From contig CAJGCN010000005.1 of assembly GCA_904501815.1 (NCBI GenBank), positions 1 to 25,105 of the forward strand: DNA of 25,105 nt. The letters run 5' to 3'. Under the pieces are notes generated by a model. The model worked only from the letters and a program-made list of their open reading frames with translations, had not been told where the DNA came from and did not search any database. Positions 14,746 through 23,169 of this stretch are shown here, one piece after another. A program made the position numbers and the translations under genes. Positions within the stretch are counted from its first letter, which is position 1. Each line of letters opens with the position of its first letter. This stretch comes from an uncultured Clostridia bacterium. Lineage in GTDB: Bacteria > Bacillota > Clostridia > Christensenellales > Borkfalkiaceae.

Positions 14746-14793
14746 AAAAATTCCTATGTTAAACATAATTATTATGCTTGACATAGGAATTTT
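14743..14793 (-). terminator. long hairpin terminator after spoIVB
   Basis: Arms AAAATTCCTATGT (14747-14759) and ACATAGGAATTTT (14781-14793) pair perfectly. The interior CATAAT/ATTATG also pairs, giving a near-continuous stem of about 22 bp with a 1-3 nt loop. On the minus strand it ends in a run of five T. It lies 6 bp after the spoIVB stop and separates spoIVB from the DacF-like gene. Confidence 0.7.
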
Positions 14794-14799
14794 ACTTTA

Positions 14800-15813
14800 T
14801 TATTCAATTATCATTTTTTTAATATCAATGCCGTATCCGCGCGTGGGGTCGTTTAAAAATACGTGCGTAATCGCCCCTACTAATTTTCCTTCTTGCAAGA
14901 TAGGACTACCACTCATACCTTGCACGATCCCCCCCGTTTCTTCTAAAAGCTCGTCGTCTGTAATTTTAATCACGTAATTTTTATTTGAACGGTTGTTTTT
15001 ATCTACTTTTACGATCTCAATAGAATATTTTTTCGGGCAAATCCCGTTTACCGTTGAATAAACGTAGGCTTTTCCAGGCTTTACGTCCTGCGAATCCGCA
15101 CTCGTTTGAATAAGGTTCGTTAAATCGTAGTTTTCAGAAACGTAGCCGTAAATGCCCGAATCGCATAATTTTTCCGCCGTTCCTAAGCTTACGTCGTTTA
15201 AAAACATACCGCGAAGTTCCCCAGCGCGCCCGCGAACGCCTTTGGAAATGCCTACGATACTGCATCCGTATACTTTTCCCCCACAAATTTTCATTTCTTT
15301 TTTGTCTTCGCCGACGACGGAATGACCTAACGAGCCAAACCGCCCGTTTTCTTTATTGATATAAGTGACTGTGCCTATTCCCGAAACGTTATCCCTAACG
15401 AGAACGCCGATTTTATAGCGTTCGCAAGCCTTGTCTTTTACGGGAGCAAATTCAAAAGAAAGTTCTTCTTCTCCGCGTTTGACTAAGAAATTCGTTGATT
15501 TATCCTTATTTTTATTAAGAATTTCATTTAATTCTCCAACGGAATTGATTTCAATTCCCGCTACTTTGTAAATGATATCCCCAGCGCGAATACCCGCTTT
15601 CGCCGCAGGCGAAACAGGTCCTGCTTCCGTAATTACTTCGCATACGCCTATAATTTGCGCGCCCCCTGTTGAAAGGGTGAAGCCCGCTGGCATACCACCT
15701 ACGTATACTTCGTATTTTTGTGTGTCCGCGTTAGCGGATACGTTGTTTATCCCACTAAACGCAAAACCGGAAGTCGCGAAAATTCCTATTAAAAAAGCAC
15801 CAAACCTGCGCAT
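14800..15813 (-). CDS. spoIVB: SpoIVB serine peptidase
   Basis: The 337-residue product is the S55 peptidase that in Bacillus is made in the forespore, enters the intermembrane space and cleaves SpoIVFA to trigger pro-sigma-K processing. Residues 5-27 form the signal or anchor segment. A PDZ domain covers about 55-125 (SPAAKAGIRAGDIIYKVAGI), and the peptidase domain has His164 (GSLGHSVVG) and the nucleophile Ser within GMSGSPIL (Ser303 most likely), followed by GAITHVFLNDPTRGYGI. It is shorter than the Bacillus protein (about 426). The ATG at 15813 is chosen because GGAGG lies 6 nt upstream. A sigma-G-like promoter precedes it and a hairpin terminator follows. Confidence 0.96.
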   Translation of the reverse strand: MRRFGAFLIGIFATSGFAFSGINNVSANADTQKYEVYVGGMPAGFTLSTGGAQIIGVCEVITEAGPVSPAAKAGIRAGDIIYKVAGIEINSVGELNEILNKNKDKSTNFLVKRGEEELSFEFAPVKDKACERYKIGVLVRDNVSGIGTVTYINKENGRFGSLGHSVVGEDKKEMKICGGKVYGCSIVGISKGVRGRAGELRGMFLNDVSLGTAEKLCDSGIYGYVSENYDLTNLIQTSADSQDVKPGKAYVYSTVNGICPKKYSIEIVKVDKNNRSNKNYVIKITDDELLEETGGIVQGMSGSPILQEGKLVGAITHVFLNDPTRGYGIDIKKMIIE

Positions 15814-15834
15814 AGTTTTCCTCCAATTAAAAGG

Positions 15835-15864
15835 TACTTTGTGCAATGTAAGGCACTTCTATTC
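15835..15864 (-). promoter_or_regulatory. possible forespore (sigma-G-like) promoter of spoIVB
   Basis: On the minus strand GAATA (15864-15860) lies 18 bp before CAAAGTA (15841-15835), compared with the sigma-G consensus TGAATA, 17-18 bp, CATACTA. The -10 matches at five of seven. Transcription would start about 15 nt before the ATG. Bacillus spoIVB is forespore-transcribed, which agrees. Confidence 0.45.
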
Positions 15865-15906
15865 TCTGTTATTACCTATAAACGGCAACGTTTTTTAACA
15901 ATCCCG

Positions 15907-17607
15907 TTAAATTAAGGAAGATTTGTATTCCTTTGCCTGTTTTAAAAGTTCTTCCGCGTGTTTTTTCGCATATTCATCTTTCTCGTCCCCACCAAGTAAT
16001 CTGACGATTTCACCGATTTTTTCTTCTTCGTTTAAACAGCGAATATAAGTGAGCGTTTTCTCTTGTTCTTCTTTCTTTTCAATCAAGAATTCACAATCGC
16101 TCATTGCCGCAATTTGCGCCAAATGCGATACGGCAATAATTTGCGTATTAACGGCGATTTTTGCAAATTTTTCCCCAACGACTTTAGCGGTTTTTCCGCT
16201 GATCCCAGCGTCAATTTCGTCAAATACGTAAGTAGAGATACCGTTTACGTTGGATAAACGGGTTTTTATCGCGAGCATAAAACGGCTCATTTCCCCACCG
16301 CTGATAATCTTTCCGAGCGGTTTTTTCGGTTCACCTGCGTTTGCGGAAAACAAAAAGGAAATTTCATCTAAACCGTTCAAAGAAACCTTTTCGATATCGT
16401 TTAAAGAATATTCGTTGAAAGCTACGGAAAATTCTGCGTGCGGGATATTCAAGGTTTTTAATTCGTTGACGACTAAACCGCAAAATTCGTTAGCGTACGT
16501 TTTGCGCAAAGCGGTCATTTCTTGACAGACTTTAAAAATATCTTTGTCTTTTTTCAAGCATTTATCCGTCAATTCCGAATATTTTGCATCACAATCGGCT
16601 AATAAATCGTATTTTTCCCGTATTTGTTGCAAAAATCTTTGAATTTCATCAACGGAAGAGCCGTATTTTTTCTTTAAGGTTTTAATATCGTCTAACCGCG
16701 TTTCGATTTCTTCCGCTTCGTTGGGGTCAAAATACAGCTCATCTCCTAAATCCGACAATGTTTCCGAAAGGTCTTCCGCTTCGATCGATAACGCTTCTAT
16801 GCGCTCGAACGCTCTGTCGTATTCTTCGCCTAAATTCGAAATAGTAGAAATACTTCTTTTCGCTTGTCTAAGAGCGTCTAAAACGCCACCGTCAGCCGAA
16901 AAGGCTTCAAAAGATTCTTGAATGGAAGAAATTAAACGTTCTAAATTGTTCATTTTATTTCTTCGCGCCGTCAGCTCTTCTTCTTCCCCTTCCTTTAAGC
17001 CAACCCGTTCAATTTCGTTGATTTGAAACTGCAGAATATCTAACGTTCTGCCACGTTCTTGTTCGTCCCCGCCTAATATTTCGATTTGTTCTTTTAAAGC
17101 GCGTTTTTCGGAAAGTAAATCGGCTAATTTTTCTTTTTGTTCGGCGAGCTCTTGCCCGATCACTCCGTCTAAGGTCTTTAATTGATTACTTTCTTTCAAT
17201 AAAAAGAAATGTTCGCTTTGCCCGTGTACGTCTACCATGTAATCGGTAATTTTTCTAAGCATTGCCACCGAAACGGCGTTCCCGTTGATTTTAATAGAAT
17301 TTTTTCCATTTTCGGAAAAACGGCGGGAAATAATCACTTCTCCATCGCTTTCCACGTCCATTTCTCGAAGCTCGGTGATGGCTTTGCTTTTTTCAGGCAA
17401 CAAAAACTCCGCTTTTACCATACATTCCGTTTCCCCGTAGCGAATCATCGTTCTATCCGCTTTTGCGCCTAAAACGAAATTAAGCGCGTCGAGAATGACC
17501 GATTTCCCCGCGCCCGTTTCCCCTGAAAGTACGTTTAATCCGTCCGAAAATTCTATTTCGGCAAATTCAATCAACGCTACGTTTTTGATGGTAAGTTTTG
17601 CAAGCAT
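15907..17607 (-). CDS. recN: DNA repair protein RecN
   Basis: The 566-residue product is an SMC-like ATPase acting early at DNA double-strand breaks. The N-terminal half carries Walker A GETGAGKS (residues 29-36). A coiled-coil segment runs from about 150 to 370, rich in Glu, Lys and Leu heptads. The C-terminal half has the ABC signature ISGGEMSRFMLAIK and Walker B YVFDEIDAGISG, then the His-switch region VSHLAQIAAM. The length is normal (about 550-570). AAGGAAA precedes the ATG by about 7 nt. It follows argR by 11 bp, as in Bacillus. I see no separate LexA box before it, so SOS control, if any, would have to act further upstream. Confidence 0.97.
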   Translation of the reverse strand: MLAKLTIKNVALIEFAEIEFSDGLNVLSGETGAGKSVILDALNFVLGAKADRTMIRYGETECMVKAEFLLPEKSKAITELREMDVESDGEVIISRRFSENGKNSIKINGNAVSVAMLRKITDYMVDVHGQSEHFFLLKESNQLKTLDGVIGQELAEQKEKLADLLSEKRALKEQIEILGGDEQERGRTLDILQFQINEIERVGLKEGEEEELTARRNKMNNLERLISSIQESFEAFSADGGVLDALRQAKRSISTISNLGEEYDRAFERIEALSIEAEDLSETLSDLGDELYFDPNEAEEIETRLDDIKTLKKKYGSSVDEIQRFLQQIREKYDLLADCDAKYSELTDKCLKKDKDIFKVCQEMTALRKTYANEFCGLVVNELKTLNIPHAEFSVAFNEYSLNDIEKVSLNGLDEISFLFSANAGEPKKPLGKIISGGEMSRFMLAIKTRLSNVNGISTYVFDEIDAGISGKTAKVVGEKFAKIAVNTQIIAVSHLAQIAAMSDCEFLIEKKEEQEKTLTYIRCLNEEEKIGEIVRLLGGDEKDEYAKKHAEELLKQAKEYKSSLI

Positions 17608-17618
17608 AGTAAGTTTCC

Positions 17619-18071
17619 TTATTTTACAAACTCGTGAATTTTATCCACGAGTAAAACGGCAGACTCGTTCGTATCACATACGATTAAAAGCGTATCGTCC
17701 CCCGCCACGCAACCGACGATTTCTGGATAGTTGAGTTTATCTACGACCGTTCCTGCATTCGATCCGTTTCCCGCAAGCGTTTTCACGACGACGAGATTTT
17801 GCGCACATTTAACCGTCAACACGCAATCGCGGAACAAACTTCTCATTTTGGGGGAAATTTCGTTTTCTCCGTTGCTAATATAAGCATAACGGTATTTTTT
17901 CTCTACGCCCGACACCTTATAAAGATGCAAATCTTTGATATCTCTCGATATCGTGGCTTGGGTGACGACGTAGTTCAATTTATTGAGTTCTTCGCATAAT
18001 TCTTCTTGGGTTTCAATCTCTTTTCGCGAAATAATCTCTAAGATTTTCGCGTGCCTCGCCGTTTTTAACAT
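17619..18071 (-). CDS. argR: arginine repressor ArgR/AhrC
   Basis: The 150-residue product is the hexameric, arginine-sensing regulator. The N-terminal winged helix contains TQEELCEELN and the recognition segment VTQATISRDIKDL (residues 36-48). The C-terminal oligomerisation and arginine-binding domain has AGNGSNAGTVVDKL and VAGDDTLLIVC with the ligand-binding Asp125-Asp126 pair. The ATG at 18071 is chosen because AAGGAG lies 6 nt upstream and inside the reading frame of a longer 157-residue alternative. It sits between nadK and recN in the conserved superoperon. No arginine biosynthesis genes are nearby, so its targets lie elsewhere. Confidence 0.96.
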   Translation of the reverse strand: MLKTARHAKILEIISRKEIETQEELCEELNKLNYVVTQATISRDIKDLHLYKVSGVEKKYRYAYISNGENEISPKMRSLFRDCVLTVKCAQNLVVVKTLAGNGSNAGTVVDKLNYPEIVGCVAGDDTLLIVCDTNESAVLLVDKIHEFVK

Positions 18072-18095
18072 GTTTTTCTCCTTATTTATCATATA

Positions 18096-18902
18096 TCATT
18101 TGTTTAACTTATCCTTTATCTTACGGAAAAAATCCGATTCTTCACGAATAGGAAATTCGGCGGCAAACGGCGCTTTTTTAACGCGTAAGCTTTCGCCTGA
18201 CGATAATTGTCCAACCGCCCTTCCGTCCACTAAAACTATCGTTTTTCCGCGCAACACGGAAATTTCAAACTGTTCGGAATCAGGGAATACAATCGGGCGT
18301 TTGTTCATAGAAAACGCACACACCGGAGTAAGTAAAAAGGCAGGCACTTCGGGGGTTAAAATTGCCCCGCCCGCTGAAAGCGAATACGCCGTCGAACCCG
18401 TTGGAGTAGAAATAAGTACGCCGTCCCCGCTTATTTCGTCGCTTCCGTCGCCAACCTTGATTTGAAGCTTTAATATTTGTGGCGCTTCTGGGTGCTTATC
18501 GTCGAAATACCGTTGCAAAGCAACTTCGTTTAAGGCGTAATGCGTTTCGCCGTTAAAGGTAAATTCCAACAGACTGCGCTTTAAAATACGACTTTCCCCT
18601 TTTTCCACGCTTTGTAAAAAAGGCAAAATATCCAACGCTTCCGTCTTTTCGTATTCAGCTAAAAACCCGAGCGTTCCGTAGTTTATTCCGATAACTTTAA
18701 TGCGTTTTTGCGCGGCAATCGTCGTAGCGTGCAAAATCGCGCCGTCCCCACCGAGAACGATCAATAAATCTACGCCGTCAATTTCTTTATTTGCCGAAAA
18801 CAACGTGGCTTGATAGCCGTTTGCTTGCAAAAAATCAACGAATTGTTCGTTGATATGCTGATTTTCCGTTTTCGTTGCGTTTCCGATTACCCCGATTTTC
18901 AT
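18096..18902 (-). CDS. nadK: NAD kinase
   Basis: The 268-residue product phosphorylates NAD to NADP in the cytoplasm. The defining GGDGAIL motif is at residues 51-57, followed by IGINYGTLGFLAEYE, the NE motif in YALNEVALQR, and the DGVLISTPTGSTAYSLSAGG block that binds the adenosine moiety. The length is typical of short bacterial NadK. The ATG at 18902 has AGGGG about 6 nt upstream; an in-frame TTG two codons earlier is less likely. It starts 12 bp after the tlyA stop. Insertion of nadK between tlyA and argR is usual in Clostridia but not in Bacillus subtilis. Confidence 0.97.
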   Translation of the reverse strand: MKIGVIGNATKTENQHINEQFVDFLQANGYQATLFSANKEIDGVDLLIVLGGDGAILHATTIAAQKRIKVIGINYGTLGFLAEYEKTEALDILPFLQSVEKGESRILKRSLLEFTFNGETHYALNEVALQRYFDDKHPEAPQILKLQIKVGDGSDEISGDGVLISTPTGSTAYSLSAGGAILTPEVPAFLLTPVCAFSMNKRPIVFPDSEQFEISVLRGKTIVLVDGRAVGQLSSGESLRVKKAPFAAEFPIREESDFFRKIKDKLNK

Positions 18903-18914
18903 TTGCAACCCCTT

Positions 18915-19706
18915 TTACGTTAATTCCCCTAACGAATTACGTCTGACAAAGTTCTTAATTTCTTCTACTATTTCCGTAAGATTTTTACTGCCCTGCCGTA
19001 TCTTTTTAAGATAAAGAACGTATTCTATATTTTTCCCTTTTCTTATAGGTGCGTTGACGATTCCAAACGGATATAAACCGTTTTCAACGCAGTATCCGTA
19101 TACTTTTTTCACGATTTCGGCGTGTGCGGACGGGTGAACGATTCCACTTTTGCCGATATGTTTATTTTCACATTCGAATTGCGGTTTTAATAAAACGACC
19201 GCAACCCCGTCTTCTTTGAGTATTCTTTCTATCGCGGGCAAAATCAATTTTAAAGAAATAAAGCTTACGTCCGTCGTTGCGCCGTCTATTTCGTCTGAAA
19301 AATGCATTTTTTCCAAATACCGAGCGTTGGTATCGTCTTTTACGACGACTTTTTTATTATTTCGAATACTTTCGTGCAATAAGCTTTCCCCAACGTCTAT
19401 CGCATACACCTTTTTCGCGCCGTTTTGCAACAAACAATCGGTAAAGCCACCCGTGCTTGCGCCTATATCGGCAAAAATCAAATCTTTACAGGAAATACCG
19501 AAAGTATGAACGGCTCTTGAAAGTTTATACCCGCCGTTGGAAACGAAAGTTTCTTCTGTTTCTAAAAAAGACACGGTATCCGTTTCTTTAACTTCGTCTT
19601 TCGGCTTGCAAGCTTTTCCGTTTAACAGCACTAAGCCCTTTTCAATGGCTTCCGCCGCTTTCGTTCTCGAACCGAATTTTTCCGCGAAATACTTGTCCGC
19701 TCTCAT
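18915..19706 (-). CDS. tlyA: TlyA-family rRNA methyltransferase (S4 plus FtsJ-like)
   Basis: The 263-residue product has an N-terminal S4 RNA-binding domain (residues 1-60, ADKYFAEKFGSRTKAAEAIE) and an FtsJ-like Rossmann methyltransferase domain. The SAM site is FADIGASTGGFTDCLL at about 78-93, followed by YAIDVG; LLKPQFE holds a catalytic lysine. Mycobacterial TlyA makes 2'-O-methylcytidines in 16S and 23S rRNA; the haemolysin label sometimes given to this family is historical. AAGGA lies 5 nt before the ATG. The start overlaps the dxs stop by 4 bp (ATGA), indicating translational coupling. The clostridial substrate is not established by sequence. Confidence 0.94.
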   Translation of the reverse strand: MRADKYFAEKFGSRTKAAEAIEKGLVLLNGKACKPKDEVKETDTVSFLETEETFVSNGGYKLSRAVHTFGISCKDLIFADIGASTGGFTDCLLQNGAKKVYAIDVGESLLHESIRNNKKVVVKDDTNARYLEKMHFSDEIDGATTDVSFISLKLILPAIERILKEDGVAVVLLKPQFECENKHIGKSGIVHPSAHAEIVKKVYGYCVENGLYPFGIVNAPIRKGKNIEYVLYLKKIRQGSKNLTEIVEEIKNFVRRNSLGELT

Positions 19707-21430
19707 ATAAATCCTTCGATATACGCTTGAATTTCCGCGCTGTCAACGCCGTATTTTTTTTGCAATTCATTAACGCTGCCTTGCACGATAAACTCGTCTT
19801 TATAGGCAAAATTCCGTACCGTACAACTTTTTTTAGAGTGTATCACAGCCGTATTCACAGCTGAACCAAACCCGCCGATTTGCACGTTGTCTTCTATCGT
19901 GAGAATATGCTTACAATTTAAAGAAGTAAGGAAATTCAAATCCAAAGGTTTGACAAACCTTGCGTTAATAACGTGAAAATCTTTGCCTTTTGCTCGTACG
20001 TTTTTTAAAACTTCCATAGCAACCGTCAAGCATCTTTCCCCTGTTGCAAGCACCGCAACGGAAGAATTTTCGTCAGCTTTATGCAAATATTCCCATTTCC
20101 GCAAAGAAAGCCCGTTATCGTCTTTACTTTCAAATAAAATACGCCCTGCGCGGGGATAACGTATTGCCAAAGGGTGCTCAAACTCAACGCTAAATTCCAA
20201 AGCCTTTTTAAATTCTTCGGTGTCTTTCGGGCAAAGTACGGTTAAATTCGGAATCATAGAAAGATAAGATAAATCAAATACGCCTTGATGCGTTTCTCCG
20301 TCCGCCCCTGAAATACCCGCTCGGTCAATACAGAATACGACGGGCAAATCCATTGCGCAAACGTCGTGTATCAATTCGTCGAACGCACGCTGTAAAAAGG
20401 TAGAATAAATTGCATAATAAGGTTTTATGCCCTGCGTAGCCATTGAAGAACACAAAACGCAAGCGTTTTCTTCGCATATCCCCACGTCAAACGCGCGTTC
20501 AGGGAATTGCTGAAAAAAGCGTTCTAACCCCAAGCTTTCTTTCATTGCTGCCGAAACGACTGCAATACGTTTGTCTTTTTCCGCCAAACGGCATAACGTT
20601 TCCCCTAAAACGTGGGAATATTCTTGTTGTTTTGGCGATCCAACGGGCGGTACGCCATGCGTATCCGTTGGATGCTCTTCGCTAAACTCATAGCCTTTCC
20701 CTTTTTTCGTGGAAATATGAAGCAAAACGGATTGAGAAGATAATTGTTCTTTTGCTTCGGAAACTGCATCAAGCATTTCCGAAAGATTATTCCCGTCTTT
20801 TACGCCGATATAGCGTAAGCCAAACTGCTCCAACAATTTAACGCCGTCTGCTTTTTCTTTATCGAGCACGGAAAGAATATCGTGCATACCCCCTACGGTC
20901 GGGGAAATGGACATTCCGTTATCGTTTAAAACGATTAAAATACGGGTGTTTAAAATTTTTATACTGTTTAACGCTTCGTATACGAGCCCGTTATTAAACG
21001 AACCGTCCCCGATATAGGCGATTACTTGGAAATCTTCTTCTTTTAAATCACGAGCTTTTGCAATGCCGAGCGCGGCGGAAACGGACGTGCCGGCGTGCCC
21101 TGTGTCGTAAGCGTCGTATTCGCTTTCTTTGCGCTTAGGAAAGCCAGAAATTCCGCCCGATTGCCGAAGCGTAGAAAAACGGTCGGCTCTACCGCTCAAG
21201 AGCTTATAGGGATAGCATTGATGACCTACGTCAAACACGATTTTATCCTTAGGAAAATCAAAATGATACCATAAAGCAACGGTAGATTCCACAGCCCCTA
21301 AATTAGAAGCCAAATGTCCCCCGCATTGCATTACGGTTTCATAGATCGTTTCGCGCAATTCTTCACATAAATCGTTCAATTCGTTTACGGAAAGCGTTTT
21401 CACTTTTGAGCCGTCTAAGGATTGCAGCAT
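19703..21430 (-). CDS. dxs: 1-deoxy-D-xylulose-5-phosphate synthase, divergent short form
   Basis: The 575-residue product is the thiamine-diphosphate enzyme opening the non-mevalonate isoprenoid pathway. GGHLASNLGAVE, FDVGHQCYPYKLL, ISGFPKRKESEYDAYDTGHA and IAYIGDGSFNNG give the cofactor side; DGETHQGVFDLSYL and RYPRAGR mark the pyrimidine and C-terminal domains. Oddities: it is shorter than usual (about 620-635), mainly through loss of some 45 residues after SPTVGGMHDIL; the usual AEQHA motif reads CEENA, keeping the Glu but replacing His by Asn; and the usual DGHD reads DGNN. The ATG at 21430 has AAGGAG 6 nt upstream; a 38-residue arginine-rich extension to 21544 would lie inside ispA and is rejected. 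It starts 17 bp after ispA. Confidence 0.9.
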   Translation of the reverse strand: MLQSLDGSKVKTLSVNELNDLCEELRETIYETVMQCGGHLASNLGAVESTVALWYHFDFPKDKIVFDVGHQCYPYKLLSGRADRFSTLRQSGGISGFPKRKESEYDAYDTGHAGTSVSAALGIAKARDLKEEDFQVIAYIGDGSFNNGLVYEALNSIKILNTRILIVLNDNGMSISPTVGGMHDILSVLDKEKADGVKLLEQFGLRYIGVKDGNNLSEMLDAVSEAKEQLSSQSVLLHISTKKGKGYEFSEEHPTDTHGVPPVGSPKQQEYSHVLGETLCRLAEKDKRIAVVSAAMKESLGLERFFQQFPERAFDVGICEENACVLCSSMATQGIKPYYAIYSTFLQRAFDELIHDVCAMDLPVVFCIDRAGISGADGETHQGVFDLSYLSMIPNLTVLCPKDTEEFKKALEFSVEFEHPLAIRYPRAGRILFESKDDNGLSLRKWEYLHKADENSSVAVLATGERCLTVAMEVLKNVRAKGKDFHVINARFVKPLDLNFLTSLNCKHILTIEDNVQIGGFGSAVNTAVIHSKKSCTVRNFAYKDEFIVQGSVNELQKKYGVDSAEIQAYIEGFI

Positions 21431-21447
21431 TTTTTCTCCTTGTAAAA

Positions 21448-22329
21448 TCAATGGGCGCGGTTGCGCACGAAGTCGATTAAGTCGTTTAAAAAGCGGGTGT
21501 CCCCGTCTACGCCGTCTAATACCGCGTGGCAATTCGTGGCGCAAATATCCGCATTTACGCGCGCATTTTCTAAGCCGAATACGCGTACGGCAGTTAATTT
21601 ATTTTCTTCCTTATCTTTTCCGATAGATTTGCCGAGTTTTTCAAACTCGCCGACTTCGTCTAAAATATCGTCGGTAATTTGGAATAAATCCCCTAATAAT
21701 TTTCCGAATGATTCTAAGGCAGGAAAGCTATGGTTATTCGCTAAAATACTTGCGATTGCAACGGGCGCAAGCAAAAGTTTCCCCGTTTTATGCGCGTAGA
21801 TATAGGCAAGGTCGTCTTCCGTAAATTCACAGTTCTCCTTTGAGAAATACAGGTCAGCCGATTGCCCTGCTAACATACCGTAAATTCCTGCGCAATCGTT
21901 TAAATATTTGGACGCGTAGATATATTTTTCCCCTTTTAAGCACTCTTCGAAACAAATCGCATACGCCGAATTTAACAACCCGTCGCCCGCTAAAATCGCG
22001 TTCGCTTCGCCAAACACTTTATGGTTAGACGGCTTTCCGCGCCGAAAATCGTCGTTATCCATAGCGGGAAGATCGTCGTGAATAAGAGAATAGGTATGAA
22101 TTAATTCAATCGCTAACGCAAACGGCAAAATTTCTTGCTTGTCCAGCCCTAAAACGTCCGCCGTCGCCAAAGCAAGCACGGGGCGAACTCGTTTTCCGCC
22201 GAGCAGCAAGCTATACGCCATACTTTCCCCTAAATGCGCGGGTTGAGTCTTTAAACTTTGGGCGTAAGTTTTAGTATATTCTTCAAAAAGGTTTTGATAT
22301 TGCTCAAATTGAGAATGGAAGTTATACAC
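21448..22329 (-). CDS. ispA: polyprenyl (farnesyl/geranylgeranyl) diphosphate synthase
   Basis: The 293-residue product is a short-chain trans-prenyltransferase that condenses isopentenyl diphosphate with allylic diphosphates. LLGGKRVRPVL is at about 42-52. The first Asp-rich motif is IHDDLPAMDNDDFRRG (Asp85, Asp86 and following); the second is QITDDILDEVGE. GDGLLNSAYAI and YIYAHKTGKLL are also family blocks. Its product length (C15 or C20) is not certain from this reading. The start is GTG at 22329 with AAAGGAG about 11 nt upstream, 8 bp after the folD stop. In Bacillus and many clostridia xseA and xseB lie between folD and ispA; here the genes adjoin directly. It supplies substrate downstream of the adjoining dxs. 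Confidence 0.95.
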   Translation of the reverse strand: MYNFHSQFEQYQNLFEEYTKTYAQSLKTQPAHLGESMAYSLLLGGKRVRPVLALATADVLGLDKQEILPFALAIELIHTYSLIHDDLPAMDNDDFRRGKPSNHKVFGEANAILAGDGLLNSAYAICFEECLKGEKYIYASKYLNDCAGIYGMLAGQSADLYFSKENCEFTEDDLAYIYAHKTGKLLLAPVAIASILANNHSFPALESFGKLLGDLFQITDDILDEVGEFEKLGKSIGKDKEENKLTAVRVFGLENARVNADICATNCHAVLDGVDGDTRFLNDLIDFVRNRAH

Positions 22330-22337
22330 GAACAGTT

Positions 22338-23168
22338 TTACTCCTTTCTTGCCGCAACGTAGGTATTATACATCAACATTGCAATCGTCATCGGCCCTAC
22401 CCCACCCGGAACGGGAGTGATATAGCTCGCCTTTTCTTTTACGTTTTCAAAATCTATATCGCCGCATAATTTACCGTTTTCATCACGGTTGATTCCCACG
22501 TCGATTACTACCGCACCGTCTTTGACCATATCGGCTTTGACAAATTTAGGTTTACCGATAGCCGATACGAGTATATCAGCATTTCGACAGATTTCTTTTA
22601 AATTACGGGTTTTACTATGACAAACGCTAACCGTTGCGTTTGCGTTTAAAAGCAACAGCGCCATTGGTTTCCCTACCGTATTGCTTCTGCCTAAAACAAC
22701 GGCGTTTTTACCTTCTAATTCAATCCCTTCTCGCTTGAATATTTGCATAACGCCGAGCGGAGTACAAGCAACCGTTTTTTCTTCGTGAAGAACGAGTTTT
22801 CCAAGATTTTCCGCTGAGAACCCGTCCACGTCTTTTTCCGTCGGGATTTTTGACATTGCAACTTCTTCGTCAAAACCTTTAGGCAAAGGTAATTGCAATA
22901 AAATACCGTGAATATTTTTCGCCTTCGCCAACTCATCTAACAAATCTTCCAAATCCTTTTGAGAACAGCTGTCGGGAAGTTCGTAGGAATAAGAAAGAAT
23001 TCCCACTTCGGCGCAAGCTTTGATTTTATTTCGTACGTAAATCTGAGAAGCGGGGTCGCTTCCAACGAGCACGACCGCTAAACCAGGCTTTTCGGGTAAT
23101 TTTTCAATTTTTTCTTTGAGCTCTGCGCGAATAGTCGCCGCGATTGCTTTTCCGTCGATAATCTTCAT
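22338..23168 (-). CDS. folD: bifunctional methylenetetrahydrofolate dehydrogenase/cyclohydrolase
   Basis: The 276-residue product interconverts 5,10-methylene- and 10-formyl-tetrahydrofolate. Key residues are Tyr44 and Lys48 in IYVRNKIKAC, the LLQLPLPKGF block, the PTEKDVDGF motif, the dinucleotide site VVLGRSNTVGKP, and the C-terminal TPVPGGVGPMTIAML. The ATG at 23168 follows the nusB stop by one base and has no clear Shine-Dalgarno, so translation is probably coupled to nusB. An in-frame TTG at 23192 would lie within nusB and is less likely. It is complete; the family length is about 280. Confidence 0.96.
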   Translation of the reverse strand: MKIIDGKAIAATIRAELKEKIEKLPEKPGLAVVLVGSDPASQIYVRNKIKACAEVGILSYSYELPDSCSQKDLEDLLDELAKAKNIHGILLQLPLPKGFDEEVAMSKIPTEKDVDGFSAENLGKLVLHEEKTVACTPLGVMQIFKREGIELEGKNAVVLGRSNTVGKPMALLLLNANATVSVCHSKTRNLKEICRNADILVSAIGKPKFVKADMVKDGAVVIDVGINRDENGKLCGDIDFENVKEKASYITPVPGGVGPMTIAMLMYNTYVAARKE

Positions 23169-23169
23169 A

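Noticed and set aside
15849..15906. Possible recN terminator (AACGG/CCGTT around an A-rich loop)
   Set aside because: Only about five pairs form and no T-run follows on the minus strand, so I do not call it.
17983..18465. 160-codon open frame on the plus strand
   Set aside because: It is antisense to argR and nadK, with a Ser-rich product typical of reverse complements of these genes.
21431..21544. 38-residue N-terminal extension of Dxs, very Arg-rich
   Set aside because: It lies within the 3' end of ispA; the ATG at 21430 with AAGGAG at correct spacing gives the family-like start.
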